A stretch of 64,000 nucleotides of DNA from Phenylobacterium koreense (lineage in GTDB: Bacteria > Pseudomonadota > Alphaproteobacteria > Caulobacterales > Caulobacteraceae): the NCBI RefSeq assembly GCF_040545335.1, contig NZ_JBEPLU010000002.1, forward strand, positions 682,001-746,000, written 5' to 3'. Both the position numbers and the translations under genes were made by a program. The notes beneath the pieces were generated by a model. It did not search any database and was not told the DNA's origin. It worked only from the letters and a program-made list of their open reading frames with translations. Numbering within the stretch: the first letter of the stretch is position 1; each line of letters begins with the position of its first letter. This document shows positions 50,942-59,015 of this stretch, piece after piece.

Positions 50942-51933
50942 TGGGCTCCATCGAACTGGTCTGCCCTGGCGGGTCGCCGGCGATGCTGCGCGCCGCTATC
51001 GAGGCGGGCGCCGACAGCGTCTATTGCGGCCTGCGCGACGAAACCAACGCCCGCAACTTCCCCGGCCTCAACTTCTCGCCGGCCGAGCTGGAGGAGAGCG
51101 TCAAGTTCGCCCACGGCCGGGGCGCCAAGGTGCTGGTCGCCGTCAACACTTTCGCCCATGCCGGCGCTACGGAGGCTTGGCGTCGGGCGGTCGACACCGC
51201 CGTCGCCGCAAGCGCCGACGCGCTGATCGCCGCCGACCTGGCGGTGCTCGCCTACGCCAAGGCTCAGCATCCGGACATGCGCCTGCATCTGTCGGTGCAG
51301 GCGGCCGCCAACACGCCAGAGGCGATCGCGTTCTACGCCGAGACCTACGGGGTCAAGCGGGTGGTCCTGCCGCGCGTGCTGTCGGCCCCGGAGGTCGCCG
51401 CCGTCGTGGGCGAGACCGCGGTGGAGATCGAAGCCTTCGTCTTCGGCGGCCTCTGCGTCATGGCCGAGGGCCGCTGCGCCCTCTCCTCCTATGTCACCGG
51501 GCGCTCGCCGAACCTGTCCGGCGTCTGCTCTCCTCCGGAGGCGGTCAGCTTCGACCGATCCGGCGAACGCATGACGCCGCGCCTTTCCGGCCTGGCCGTC
51601 GACCAGTTCGACGCGGAGGAGACCACCGGCTATCCCACCCTCTGCAAGGGCCGTTTTTCGACGGCGGAGGGCTCCGGCTATCTCTTCGAATCCCCGGTCA
51701 GCCTCAACGCCATCGGGCTTCTCAAGTCGCTGCGGACCGCCGGCGTCAAGGCGGTGAAGATCGAGGGCCGGCAGCGCGGCAAGGCCTATGTCGCCCGCGT
51801 CGCCGCCGCCTTCCGCGGCGCCATCGACGCCCTGGACAAGGGCCAGGACACCGAGCGCTTCGAACAACTGCTCAGCGATCTGGCTGAAGGCGGCCGCGAG
51901 ACTGTCGGCGCCTACAAGAAGGTCTGGCGATGA
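50941..51933 (+). CDS. ubiU: O2-independent ubiquinone hydroxylase component UbiU (U32 family)
   Basis: 330 residues (E. coli UbiU 331). Peptidase U32-type fold with ELVCPGGSPAMLRAAIEAGADSVYCGL. The four [4Fe-4S] ligands are present: Cys172 and Cys179 (FGGLCVMAEGRCALSS), Cys196 (LSGVCSPP) and Cys235 (YPTLCKGRF). With UbiV it forms the complex that hydroxylates the ring using prephenate-derived oxygen in anaerobic ubiquinone synthesis. The stop overlaps the ubiV ATG (ATGA). Confidence 0.97.
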   Translation: MGSIELVCPGGSPAMLRAAIEAGADSVYCGLRDETNARNFPGLNFSPAELEESVKFAHGRGAKVLVAVNTFAHAGATEAWRRAVDTAVAASADALIAADLAVLAYAKAQHPDMRLHLSVQAAANTPEAIAFYAETYGVKRVVLPRVLSAPEVAAVVGETAVEIEAFVFGGLCVMAEGRCALSSYVTGRSPNLSGVCSPPEAVSFDRSGERMTPRLSGLAVDQFDAEETTGYPTLCKGRFSTAEGSGYLFESPVSLNAIGLLKSLRTAGVKAVKIEGRQRGKAYVARVAAAFRGAIDALDKGQDTERFEQLLSDLAEGGRETVGAYKKVWR

Positions 51934-52832
51934 ACGACGCTCCCGTCTCCCTCACCCTCGGCCCCTTGCTCTTCAACTGGTCGCCGACCGCATTGCTCGA
52001 CTTCTATCGGCGGATGGCCGACGCGGCCCCCGTCGACCGCGTCTATCTGGGCGAGGTCGTCTGCGGCAAGCGCGCGCCGCTGGCGGAGGCTGCGCTGGTC
52101 GAGGCCGCCGACATTCTCGAACGCGGCGGCAAGCAGGTGGTGTGGTCGGCCCCCTCGCTCCCGATCACCAAGCGCGAGAGCAACAGCGCGCGCGAGTTGA
52201 TCATGACCGGCGGCCTCGTCGAGCTGAATGACATTTCCGGCCTCTCCAGCCTGCCGCGCGGAGCGGAGTTCGTCGCCGGCCCCTTCCTCAACATCTACAA
52301 CGAAGCCGCCGCGGCCGAACTCATGCGGCTGGGATGCAGCCGGCTCTGCCCCAACGTCGAGCTCTCGCTCGCCGCCATCGGCGCCATTCACGCCGCCTGC
52401 CCCGAGATCGAGATCGAACTCTTCGCCTTCGGCCGCCTGCCGCTCGCGCTATCGGGCCGCTGCCATCACGCCCACCTCCACGGCCTGCAGCGCGACGGCT
52501 GCCAGTTCGTCTGCGACCGCGATCCCGACGGCCTTGAGGTCGCCACCCTGGAAGGACGCGGCTTCCTGGCCCTCAACGGCGTGATGACCATGTCCCAAGG
52601 CGTCCAGATCATCGACACGCCGCTATCCAAACTGAGAGCCGCTGGCGTGGGAGCGCTGCGTCTGTCGCCCCATACCGGCGACATGCTCGAGGTCATCGCC
52701 GCCTACCGCCGATACGCCGACGGCGTGATCGACGCCGAGGAACTGCGCGCCGAACTGCCGGCCGGCAGCCTGCCCGGCCCGATGGTCAGCGGCTACCTGG
52801 CCGGCGTCGCGGGCATGGCGCTCGCCGGGTGA
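51930..52832 (+). CDS. ubiV: O2-independent ubiquinone hydroxylase component UbiV (U32 family)
   Basis: 300 residues (E. coli UbiV 292). The iron-sulfur ligands are Cys45 (GEVVCGKR), Cys178 (LSGRCHHAHLHGL), Cys191 and Cys195 (DGCQFVCDRD). Length, Cys spacing and coupling with ubiU identify it. It forms the UbiU-UbiV heterodimer. The next gene, an FAD oxidoreductase, starts at GTGA overlapping its stop. Confidence 0.97.
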   Translation: MNDAPVSLTLGPLLFNWSPTALLDFYRRMADAAPVDRVYLGEVVCGKRAPLAEAALVEAADILERGGKQVVWSAPSLPITKRESNSARELIMTGGLVELNDISGLSSLPRGAEFVAGPFLNIYNEAAAAELMRLGCSRLCPNVELSLAAIGAIHAACPEIEIELFAFGRLPLALSGRCHHAHLHGLQRDGCQFVCDRDPDGLEVATLEGRGFLALNGVMTMSQGVQIIDTPLSKLRAAGVGALRLSPHTGDMLEVIAAYRRYADGVIDAEELRAELPAGSLPGPMVSGYLAGVAGMALAG

Positions 52833-53950
52833 CCAACTCCAGCGCCGACATCATCGTGCTCGGCGCCGGCATCGCGGGCGCGAGCCTTGCCGCGCGCCTC
52901 GCCGGTCGCCGCCGCGTCGTCATCGTCGAGCGCGAAGACCTGGCCGGCTATCACACCACCGGCCGCTCGGCGGCGATGTACATCCCCTCTTACGGGTCGC
53001 CCGCGACGGCCCCTCTGACCAGGGCCAGCCGGGCCTTCTTCGAGGCGCCGCCGGCGGGGTTTGACGGCTCCCTGTTGCGACCCCGCCCCGTCCTGCACCT
53101 GGCGCGCGAAGGGCAGATGCAGGCCCTGGAGAAACTTTGCCGCCGTGCTAAGGGCATGGGCGTGACGGCGGCGATGGCCCACCAGCTCGTGCCGATCCTG
53201 CGCCCTGGCATAGCGGCCGGCGGCTTGCTCGAAGCCGACGCCGCCGACATCGACGTCGCTCGCCTGCATGGCGGATGGCTACGCCAGGCCAAGGAGCTCG
53301 GAGCCGAACTCCGCCTCGGCACCGGCGATTATCGCATCGAGCGGCGTAACGGGCTCTGGTGGCTCCAGGGCGAGGCCTGGACCCTGCGGGCGCCGGTCAT
53401 CGTCAACGCGGCCGGCGCATGGGCCGACGTGGTGGCGGCCGCCGCGGGGTTACGCCCCTTCGGCCTGGAGCCGCGCCAGCGCACCGTGGTGCTGGTCGAC
53501 CCGCCAGAGCATCCTGACTTTGGCGACTGGCCGATCGTAAAGGACGTCGAAGAACGCTTTTATTTCCGCCCCTTATCGCAACATCTTCTGATTACGCCTG
53601 CCGACGAAGCTCCCAGTCCGCCTTGCGACGCCCGGCCCGACCCGCTGGATATCGCCTGCGCCATGACGCGGTTCGACGCCGTCGCCGATCATCCGGTGCG
53701 GACCATCCGGCACAAGTGGGCCGGCCTGCGGACCTTCGCCCCGGACCGCGCCCCGCTCGTCGGCTGGTCCCCCGAGGTCCCAGGCTTCTTCTGGCACGCT
53801 GCGCTCGGCGGGATCGGCATCCAGACCTCGCCGGCGGCCAGCCGGCTCGCCGCCGCGATGCTGCTGGACGAGCAGACGCCGACCGAGCTCATCGACGCCG
53901 GCTTGCAGGCCGAGACCCTGAGCCCGGAACGCCTCGCCAACGCGGCTTAG
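52829..53950 (+). CDS. FAD-dependent oxidoreductase (DAO type), coupled to ubiTUV
   Basis: 373 residues from a GTG overlapping the ubiV stop. DAO fold: IIVLGAGIAGASLAARLAGRRRVVIVERE (FAD Rossmann motif, 8-36), HTTGRSAAMYIPSYG (flavin contact), a middle catalytic region and VNAAGAWADVVAA and RHKWAGLRTFAPDRAPLVGW plus ALGGIGIQTSPAASRLAAAMLL at the end. The substrate is unknown; it may be a D-amino or hydroxy-acid type. The four-base coupling to ubiV argues for a role tied to quinone reduction or synthesis. Confidence 0.9.
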   Translation: MTNSSADIIVLGAGIAGASLAARLAGRRRVVIVEREDLAGYHTTGRSAAMYIPSYGSPATAPLTRASRAFFEAPPAGFDGSLLRPRPVLHLAREGQMQALEKLCRRAKGMGVTAAMAHQLVPILRPGIAAGGLLEADAADIDVARLHGGWLRQAKELGAELRLGTGDYRIERRNGLWWLQGEAWTLRAPVIVNAAGAWADVVAAAAGLRPFGLEPRQRTVVLVDPPEHPDFGDWPIVKDVEERFYFRPLSQHLLITPADEAPSPPCDARPDPLDIACAMTRFDAVADHPVRTIRHKWAGLRTFAPDRAPLVGWSPEVPGFFWHAALGGIGIQTSPAASRLAAAMLLDEQTPTELIDAGLQAETLSPERLANAA

Positions 53951-54021
53951 TCGCGCCATTTACATCCAATGCGACGCTGCGCCATCCTCACGCCCGGTGG
54001 GTTAGCGACGGGGTCGGGTCC

Positions 54022-54711
54022 ATGCTGGCGCAGTTCGGTCACGAGATATGGACCGCCGAGGGCTCCGAGGTCGTGGCCGGCCTGGGGTTCCGCTATCCGA
54101 CCCGCATGGCCGTCATCAGGCTGCCGGGCGATGAGCTTTTCGTCTGGTCGCCGATCGCCCTGACCGACGGCCTCAAGGCGCAGGTCGACGCGCTCGGCGC
54201 CGTCCGCCACCTGGTCGCGCCGAATTCGCTGCACCACGTGTTCATCGCCGACTGGAAGCACGCCTATCCGGATGCTCGGCTTTACGCCGCGCCCCGCCTG
54301 CCGGAAGTCCGCAAGGACATCACCTTCGACGAGGTGCTGGACGAACGCCAAGCTTCAGAGTGGTCCGACGAGCTCGAGTTCGTCGTGGTGGAGACCGCGA
54401 TAACCACCGAAGTCGTGTTCTTTCACCGCAGGAGCGGCGCGGTGATCTTCACCGACCTGATCCAGCAGTTTCCCGCCGGTTGGTTTTCGGGCTGGCGCGC
54501 GATCGTGGCGAAGCTGGATCTCATGGTCGGCCCGGAACCTTCGGTCCCCCGAAAGTTCCGCGTGGCTTTCACAAACCGCCGGGCCGCACGCGCATCTATC
54601 AGCCGGATCCTGTCGTGGTCGGCAGGAAAGGTGCTGATGGCGCACGGAATGCCCGTCGTCAGCGACGGCCAGGCGTTCCTGCGGCGGGCCTTCAAATGGC
54701 TCGCGGTCTGA
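54022..54711 (+). CDS. DUF4336-family protein (metallo-beta-lactamase-like)
   Basis: 229 residues from the ATG at 54022. Pattern: HEIWTAEGSEVVAGLGFRYPTRMAVIRLPGDELFVWSPIALTDGLKAQVDALGAVRHLVAPNSLHHVFIADWKHAYPDARLYAAPRL, the DUF4336 family, which resembles metallo-beta-lactamase fold proteins. The HHVF and DWKHAYPD motifs may be the metal site. Function unknown. It follows the FAD gene by 71 bp, and ends six bases before the nnrS stop on the other strand. Confidence 0.85.
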   Translation: MLAQFGHEIWTAEGSEVVAGLGFRYPTRMAVIRLPGDELFVWSPIALTDGLKAQVDALGAVRHLVAPNSLHHVFIADWKHAYPDARLYAAPRLPEVRKDITFDEVLDERQASEWSDELEFVVVETAITTEVVFFHRRSGAVIFTDLIQQFPAGWFSGWRAIVAKLDLMVGPEPSVPRKFRVAFTNRRAARASISRILSWSAGKVLMAHGMPVVSDGQAFLRRAFKWLAV

Positions 54712-54717
54712 TCGGTT

Positions 54718-55896
54718 TCACCGCCCCCGGGGCCGCGTCAGCATCGGGCCGTAGGCGACCGCGAAGCCTCCGAAGGCGAGGCTCCAGAGCACCGCGGAGA
54801 GGACCAGGAGCGGCGTCGAGAAACCTTGAGCGAAGGGCGATGCGACCCGCACCACGGCCGCGCCCAGCACCGCCAGATAGATCAGCAGGGTCGGAAGGTC
54901 GGCTTCCCGCGCCCGGCCGGTGTGTCCAAGGCTTGCGCGGGTCATCACCGCCAGCGTCATGACGCCCACCGCTCCGGCGGTCACCGCGTGGACTCCCGCG
55001 CTCGACGTCACGGCCGCCGGCGCCATCACCGACGCGCCCAGCAGGCCCAGTCCCACCGCTAGCCACAGATAGCCGACGTGAAGGATCCAGACGAGCGGCT
55101 CGCGCCAGGCCTTCCATCCCCGCCAGCGGCTCAGCCGCACGAGGTGCGCCACGCCGCAGGCCAGCAGCAGGACGCCGGCCACCGCCGCATAGGGCCAGAC
55201 GACCCACAGGGCGAGCGAGATCCCGGTTCCGAACAGGACCGCGCGGTCGAAGCGATTGTACGAGATCGGTCCCGGCCCGATCGCCTGTGACGAGAACCAG
55301 TTCTGGGTGAAGCTCGGGATGATACGCCCGCCGATCAGCGAGATCAGGCCGACCCCCATCGCCATGGCCAGGCGCTGGGCGATCACCTCCGCGCCGGGGG
55401 CGAGGCCGGCCAAGTGATAGAGAATGTTGGCCAGAGCCAGCAGGCTGAGCATCATGCAGACGGGCAGGTTCCTGAAATTGCGGCCGGCCAGGACCTCCCG
55501 CCACACCACGGCGGCGAAGACGATCAGGAAGCTCGAATCGACGACCGACGCCAGCACCGACGGCGGCGCGAAGCTCGCGACCCGGCCGGCGATCCACAAC
55601 GCCACCAGCCAGCCCAGCCGCGCCCCTGTCACCGGCAGGCGGCCGGTCCAGTTCGGGATGGCGGTGAGCAGGAAGCCGGCGATGATCCCCGCCAGGAACC
55701 CGAACAGCATCTCGTGGATATGCCAGGTCCGCCCGTCCACCCCGCCGACAAGGCCGCCGTTGAGATGTAGGCACGCGACCCAGATCGGCACCACGACCGC
55801 GCCCCACGACGTAGCGAGTAGGAAGAACGGCCGAAAACCTCCGGAAAGCACGGCCGGCCCGCGATAGGCCCGCATGGCCTGAGCTGTCGTCGTCAT
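54718..55896 (-). CDS. nnrS: NnrS-family membrane protein
   Basis: 392 residues from the ATG at 55896 (GGGAG upstream). A polytopic membrane protein with about 12 hydrophobic segments and NnrS motifs: SGGFRPFFLLATSWGAVVV, WHIHEMLFGFLAGIIAGFLLTAIPNWTG, GGRIIPSFTQNWF and MTRASLGHTGR. NnrS binds heme and copper and protects against NO under denitrifying conditions. It is 110 bp downstream of the hemerythrin-like gene on the same strand and probably shares its promoter. Confidence 0.95.
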   Translation of the reverse strand: MTTTAQAMRAYRGPAVLSGGFRPFFLLATSWGAVVVPIWVACLHLNGGLVGGVDGRTWHIHEMLFGFLAGIIAGFLLTAIPNWTGRLPVTGARLGWLVALWIAGRVASFAPPSVLASVVDSSFLIVFAAVVWREVLAGRNFRNLPVCMMLSLLALANILYHLAGLAPGAEVIAQRLAMAMGVGLISLIGGRIIPSFTQNWFSSQAIGPGPISYNRFDRAVLFGTGISLALWVVWPYAAVAGVLLLACGVAHLVRLSRWRGWKAWREPLVWILHVGYLWLAVGLGLLGASVMAPAAVTSSAGVHAVTAGAVGVMTLAVMTRASLGHTGRAREADLPTLLIYLAVLGAAVVRVASPFAQGFSTPLLVLSAVLWSLAFGGFAVAYGPMLTRPRGR

Positions 55897-56005
55897 GCCC
55901 GCGCTCCCTGGCCGCTCTCGGGCAAGGGAGTTCCCGGACTGGACGGACGTTCCCAAGGCGCCGAAACCGATGCCGTCAGATCGTACATATGCTCGCTCGT
56001 CTGGT

Positions 56006-56536
56006 TCACGCGTGCGGTCCACCCGCCGGCAAGAAGCGGGGAAACAGGATCGTCTCCTCCAGGCGGATGTGTTCGCGCAGCTCCCTGTCGAACTTGCTGC
56101 AGAGATCGTAGAGCGATCGCCACGATCGGCAGGCTTCCTCCGGAGCGGTGAATTGATGGGTGATTTCGCCGATCCTGGCCAAGTCGTCGCGCACGTCGTC
56201 GTGCTCGCTGTGCATCACCGTGAGGGGCCCGGTAAGATCGGGAACGCCTCTCAGCATCATCGGGAACAGCACCGCCTCCTCCTTGGCCTGATGCATGGAG
56301 AGATGGTCGAAGAAGCCGGTCAGCAGCTCGGCCAGGCCAAGCGGCGCGTTGGCGTGGTCGGCGTGCCGCTCCTCGACCTTGCGCGCCAGGTCGATGGCCT
56401 CCAGCAGGTCCTTCAGGTGCGGCACGTGAAAGTCCTCGACGATGCGGGCGATCAGGGCCGCGTCGGCCTCCGGTGCGATCGCGCCGCGCCCCTCATCCAA
56501 GGCCACCGCGTCCTGAAACGGGTTGGGGCTGGTCAT
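56006..56536 (-). CDS. Hemerythrin-domain protein (RIC/YtfE-like core)
   Basis: 176 residues from the ATG at 56536 (GAGGAG upstream). Four-helix di-iron bundle with His and Glu ligands: EDFHVPHLKDLLEAIDLARKVEERHADH, FDHLSMHQAKEEAVLFPMML, MHSEHDDVRDDLARIGE and LREHIRLEETILFPRFLP. This matches the hemerythrin part of RIC/YtfE Fe-S cluster repair proteins without their N-terminal ScdA domain. Likely binds NO or O2, or repairs damage. It is divergent from nrdJ and shares the box at 56589. Confidence 0.92.
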   Translation of the reverse strand: MTSPNPFQDAVALDEGRGAIAPEADAALIARIVEDFHVPHLKDLLEAIDLARKVEERHADHANAPLGLAELLTGFFDHLSMHQAKEEAVLFPMMLRGVPDLTGPLTVMHSEHDDVRDDLARIGEITHQFTAPEEACRSWRSLYDLCSKFDRELREHIRLEETILFPRFLPAGGPHA

Positions 56537-56588
56537 GGCGAAATCTCCTCTTTGAGACTCACCTAAACCGCATTCGTCAGCCGCTTCC

Positions 56589-56602
56589 TTGTCGGCCGAC
56601 AA
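56589..56602. promoter_or_regulatory. Perfect DNR/FNR-type palindrome between nrdJ and the hemerythrin gene
   Basis: TTGTC-GGCC-GACAA is a perfect 14-bp palindrome. Its centre is 60.5 bp before the nrdJ ATG and 59.5 bp before the divergent hemerythrin ATG, so one site can serve both promoters. Confidence 0.85.
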
Positions 56603-56655
56603 CCTCGCTCGGATGGGAATCGGTGAGCCTTGCTTTCCCCGCAGGGAGAACAAGC

Positions 56656-58905
56656 ATGGCGTTCGACAATCCTCTGGCCGCGGAGATCTGGGCCAGCAAG
56701 TATCGGTTCTCGCAGGCCGACCAGAGCGGCGACCAGGCGATCGAGGAGACCTGGTCGCGCGTGGCCACGGCCGTCGCCGAAGCAGAGCCTGCCAAGCTCC
56801 GCAAGCATTGGCGCGAGCGCTTCCTCGACATCCTGCAGGACTTCCAGTTCCTGCCCGCCGGGCGGATCATCGCCGGCGCCGGGACCGCCCGTTCGGTCAC
56901 GCTCTTCAACTGCTTCGTCATGGGCCAGATCCCGGACGATCTCTCGGCGATCTTCGGCCAGCTCCAGGAAGCCGCGCGCACCCTGCAGCAGGGCGGCGGC
57001 GTCGGTATGGACTTTTCGACCATCCGCCCCTCCGGCGCCCTGGTCCGGGGCGTGGGCGCCGATGCGTCCGGCCCGCTCAGCTTCATGGACGTCTGGGACG
57101 CCATGTGCCGCACCATCCTCTCCGCCGGGCAAAGGCGCGGGGCGATGATGGGCTGCCTGCGCATCGACCACCCCGACATCGAGGCCTTCATCGACGCCAA
57201 GCGGGACGGCGCCCGGCTGCGCAACTTCAACCTTTCGGTGCTCGTGAGCGACGCCTTCCTCGAAGCCTTGGCGCGCGACGACGAGTGGCCGCTGGTGTTC
57301 GAGGGCGTCACCTATCGCATGGTCCGCGCCGCCGATCTTTGGCGGCGGCTGATGCAGGCGACCTACGACAGCGCCGAGCCCGGGGTGATCTTCATCGACC
57401 GGGTCAACGCCGCCAACAACCTCGCCTATTGCGAGACGATTATCGCCTCCAACCCCTGCGGCGAACAGATGCTGCCGCCCTACGGGGCTTGCCTGCTCGG
57501 CTCGATCAACCTGGCCCGTCTGGTCCCCTCGCCCTTCGAACCGGACGCCCGGCTCGATGAGGCGCGGCTGGCGGAGCTGACCCGAACGGCCGTCCGCTTC
57601 CTCGACAACGTCATCGACATCTCCCGCTATCCGCTGGACGCCCAGGAGCAGGAAGCCAAGGCCAAGCGCCGCATCGGGCTCGGCGTCACCGGCCTGGCCG
57701 ACGCCCTGATCTTCTGCGGCGCGCGATACGGTCAACAGGACGGCGTCGACCTCACCCGCCGCTGGCTCGGCCTCATAAAGCAGGAGGCCTATCGCGCCTC
57801 CGCCGAACTGGCGGGCGAGAAGGGCGCCTTCCCCTGCTATGATCCCCAGATCCTCGATCGGCCGAACCTGGCGTCCCTGGACGAAGAGACCCGCGAGCTG
57901 ATCTCCCGCAACGGCCTGCGCAACGGTTGCCTGACCTCGATCGCGCCGACCGGCACCACCTCGCTGCTGGCCGGCAACGTCTCGTCGGGCGTCGAGCCGG
58001 TCTTCGCCTTCGCCTACACCCGCAAGGTCCGCCAGCCCGACGGCGGCTCCCGCGAGGAGGCAGTGGAGGACTACGCCCTTTCGGCCTGGAAGCGGCTGCA
58101 CGGTGAAGCTCCGCCGCCGCAGGACATCTTCGTGACGGCCCAGACCCTTACGCCGGCCCACCACCTGCGCATGCAGGCCGCCGCCCAGGAGATGATCGAC
58201 AGTTCGATCTCCAAGACCGTCAACTGTCCCGAGGAAATCACCTTCGACGACTTCGCCGACATCTATCTCGAAGGCTGGAAGATGGGCTGCAAGGGCCTGA
58301 CGACCTACCGGCCGAACGCGATCACCGGCTCGGTGCTGTCACTCGCCCCCGAAGCCCCGCCGGCGGCCGAAGCCGCCGAAGCGCCCCCCCTCCTCACGCC
58401 CCGTCCCGAGCTGCTCGAGGGCGCCACCTACAAGCTGAAGTGGCCCGAAAGCGCCCATGCCGTCTACGTGACGATCAACGACGCCGAGTTCGACGGCGTG
58501 CGGCGGCCGATGGAGATCTTCATCAACTCCAAGAACATGGAGCACTACGCCTGGACGCTGGGGCTCACGCGGATGATCTCGGCGGTCTTCCGAAGGGGCG
58601 GCGACGTCTCCTTCGTTCCTGAAGAACTGAAGGCGGTGTTCGATCCTCGCGGCGGGGCCTGGCTCGGCGGGCGGTACGTTCCCTCGCTGCTGGCGGCCAT
58701 CGGCGGGGTGATCGAGCGCCACCTCGCGCGCGACAAGGCCGAAGGTGAGCACGCCGTGGAGCATGCGCACGCCGATGCTCCGCCCGCCCCGGTCCGGTTC
58801 AAGACCGTGCCGAGCAGGACCTGTCCTCACTGTGGTTCGGTCGAGCTGGTCCGCCGCGAGGGCTGCGACACCTGCACCGACTGCGGCTACTCCAAATGTG
58901 GGTAG
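56656..58905 (+). CDS. nrdJ: Class II adenosylcobalamin-dependent ribonucleotide reductase
   Basis: 749 residues from the ATG at 56656. Motifs: FNCFVMGQIPDDL, GGGVGMDFSTIRPSGALVRG, NLSVLVSDAF, the radical-site NPCGEQMLPPYGACLLGSINLARL with the Cys-Glu pair, and LTSIAPTGTTSLLAGN. The C-terminal part carries CPHCGSVELVRREGCDTCTDCGYSKCG, a Cys-rich zinc-like tail for thiol transfer. It makes deoxynucleotides without O2. A DNR-type box lies just before it, which suits a switch away from O2-dependent reductase. Confidence 0.96.
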   Translation: MAFDNPLAAEIWASKYRFSQADQSGDQAIEETWSRVATAVAEAEPAKLRKHWRERFLDILQDFQFLPAGRIIAGAGTARSVTLFNCFVMGQIPDDLSAIFGQLQEAARTLQQGGGVGMDFSTIRPSGALVRGVGADASGPLSFMDVWDAMCRTILSAGQRRGAMMGCLRIDHPDIEAFIDAKRDGARLRNFNLSVLVSDAFLEALARDDEWPLVFEGVTYRMVRAADLWRRLMQATYDSAEPGVIFIDRVNAANNLAYCETIIASNPCGEQMLPPYGACLLGSINLARLVPSPFEPDARLDEARLAELTRTAVRFLDNVIDISRYPLDAQEQEAKAKRRIGLGVTGLADALIFCGARYGQQDGVDLTRRWLGLIKQEAYRASAELAGEKGAFPCYDPQILDRPNLASLDEETRELISRNGLRNGCLTSIAPTGTTSLLAGNVSSGVEPVFAFAYTRKVRQPDGGSREEAVEDYALSAWKRLHGEAPPPQDIFVTAQTLTPAHHLRMQAAAQEMIDSSISKTVNCPEEITFDDFADIYLEGWKMGCKGLTTYRPNAITGSVLSLAPEAPPAAEAAEAPPLLTPRPELLEGATYKLKWPESAHAVYVTINDAEFDGVRRPMEIFINSKNMEHYAWTLGLTRMISAVFRRGGDVSFVPEELKAVFDPRGGAWLGGRYVPSLLAAIGGVIERHLARDKAEGEHAVEHAHADAPPAPVRFKTVPSRTCPHCGSVELVRREGCDTCTDCGYSKCG

Positions 58906-58934
58906 CCGCGCGCCGGCGTGAGACCTAGGCCCCT

Positions 58935-58964
58935 TCCGGTTCAGGCGGAGTCACCTGAACCGGA
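58935..58964. repeat. 11-bp inverted repeat after nrdJ
   Basis: TCCGGTTCAGG and CCTGAACCGGA pair perfectly around an eight-base loop, 30 bp after the nrdJ stop, then TAAAAAG. It may be the nrdJ terminator or a copy of a dispersed intergenic palindrome. Confidence 0.6.
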
Positions 58965-58982
58965 TAAAAAGGGTCTATCTTC

Positions 58983-59015
58983 AAAAGACTAGAGCGTGAT
59001 GCTGTCACGCTCTAG
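58983..59015 (-). terminator. Terminator of the porin gene, including its stop codon
   Basis: CTAGAGCGTGA and TCACGCTCTAG form an 11-bp stem around a five-base loop (58989-59015). On the reverse strand it is followed by TCTTTTG. The TAG stop codon of the porin gene lies inside the stem. Confidence 0.75.

Noticed and set aside
56563..58164. 533-codon reverse frame inside nrdJ
   Set aside because: Antisense shadow of the ribonucleotide reductase gene.
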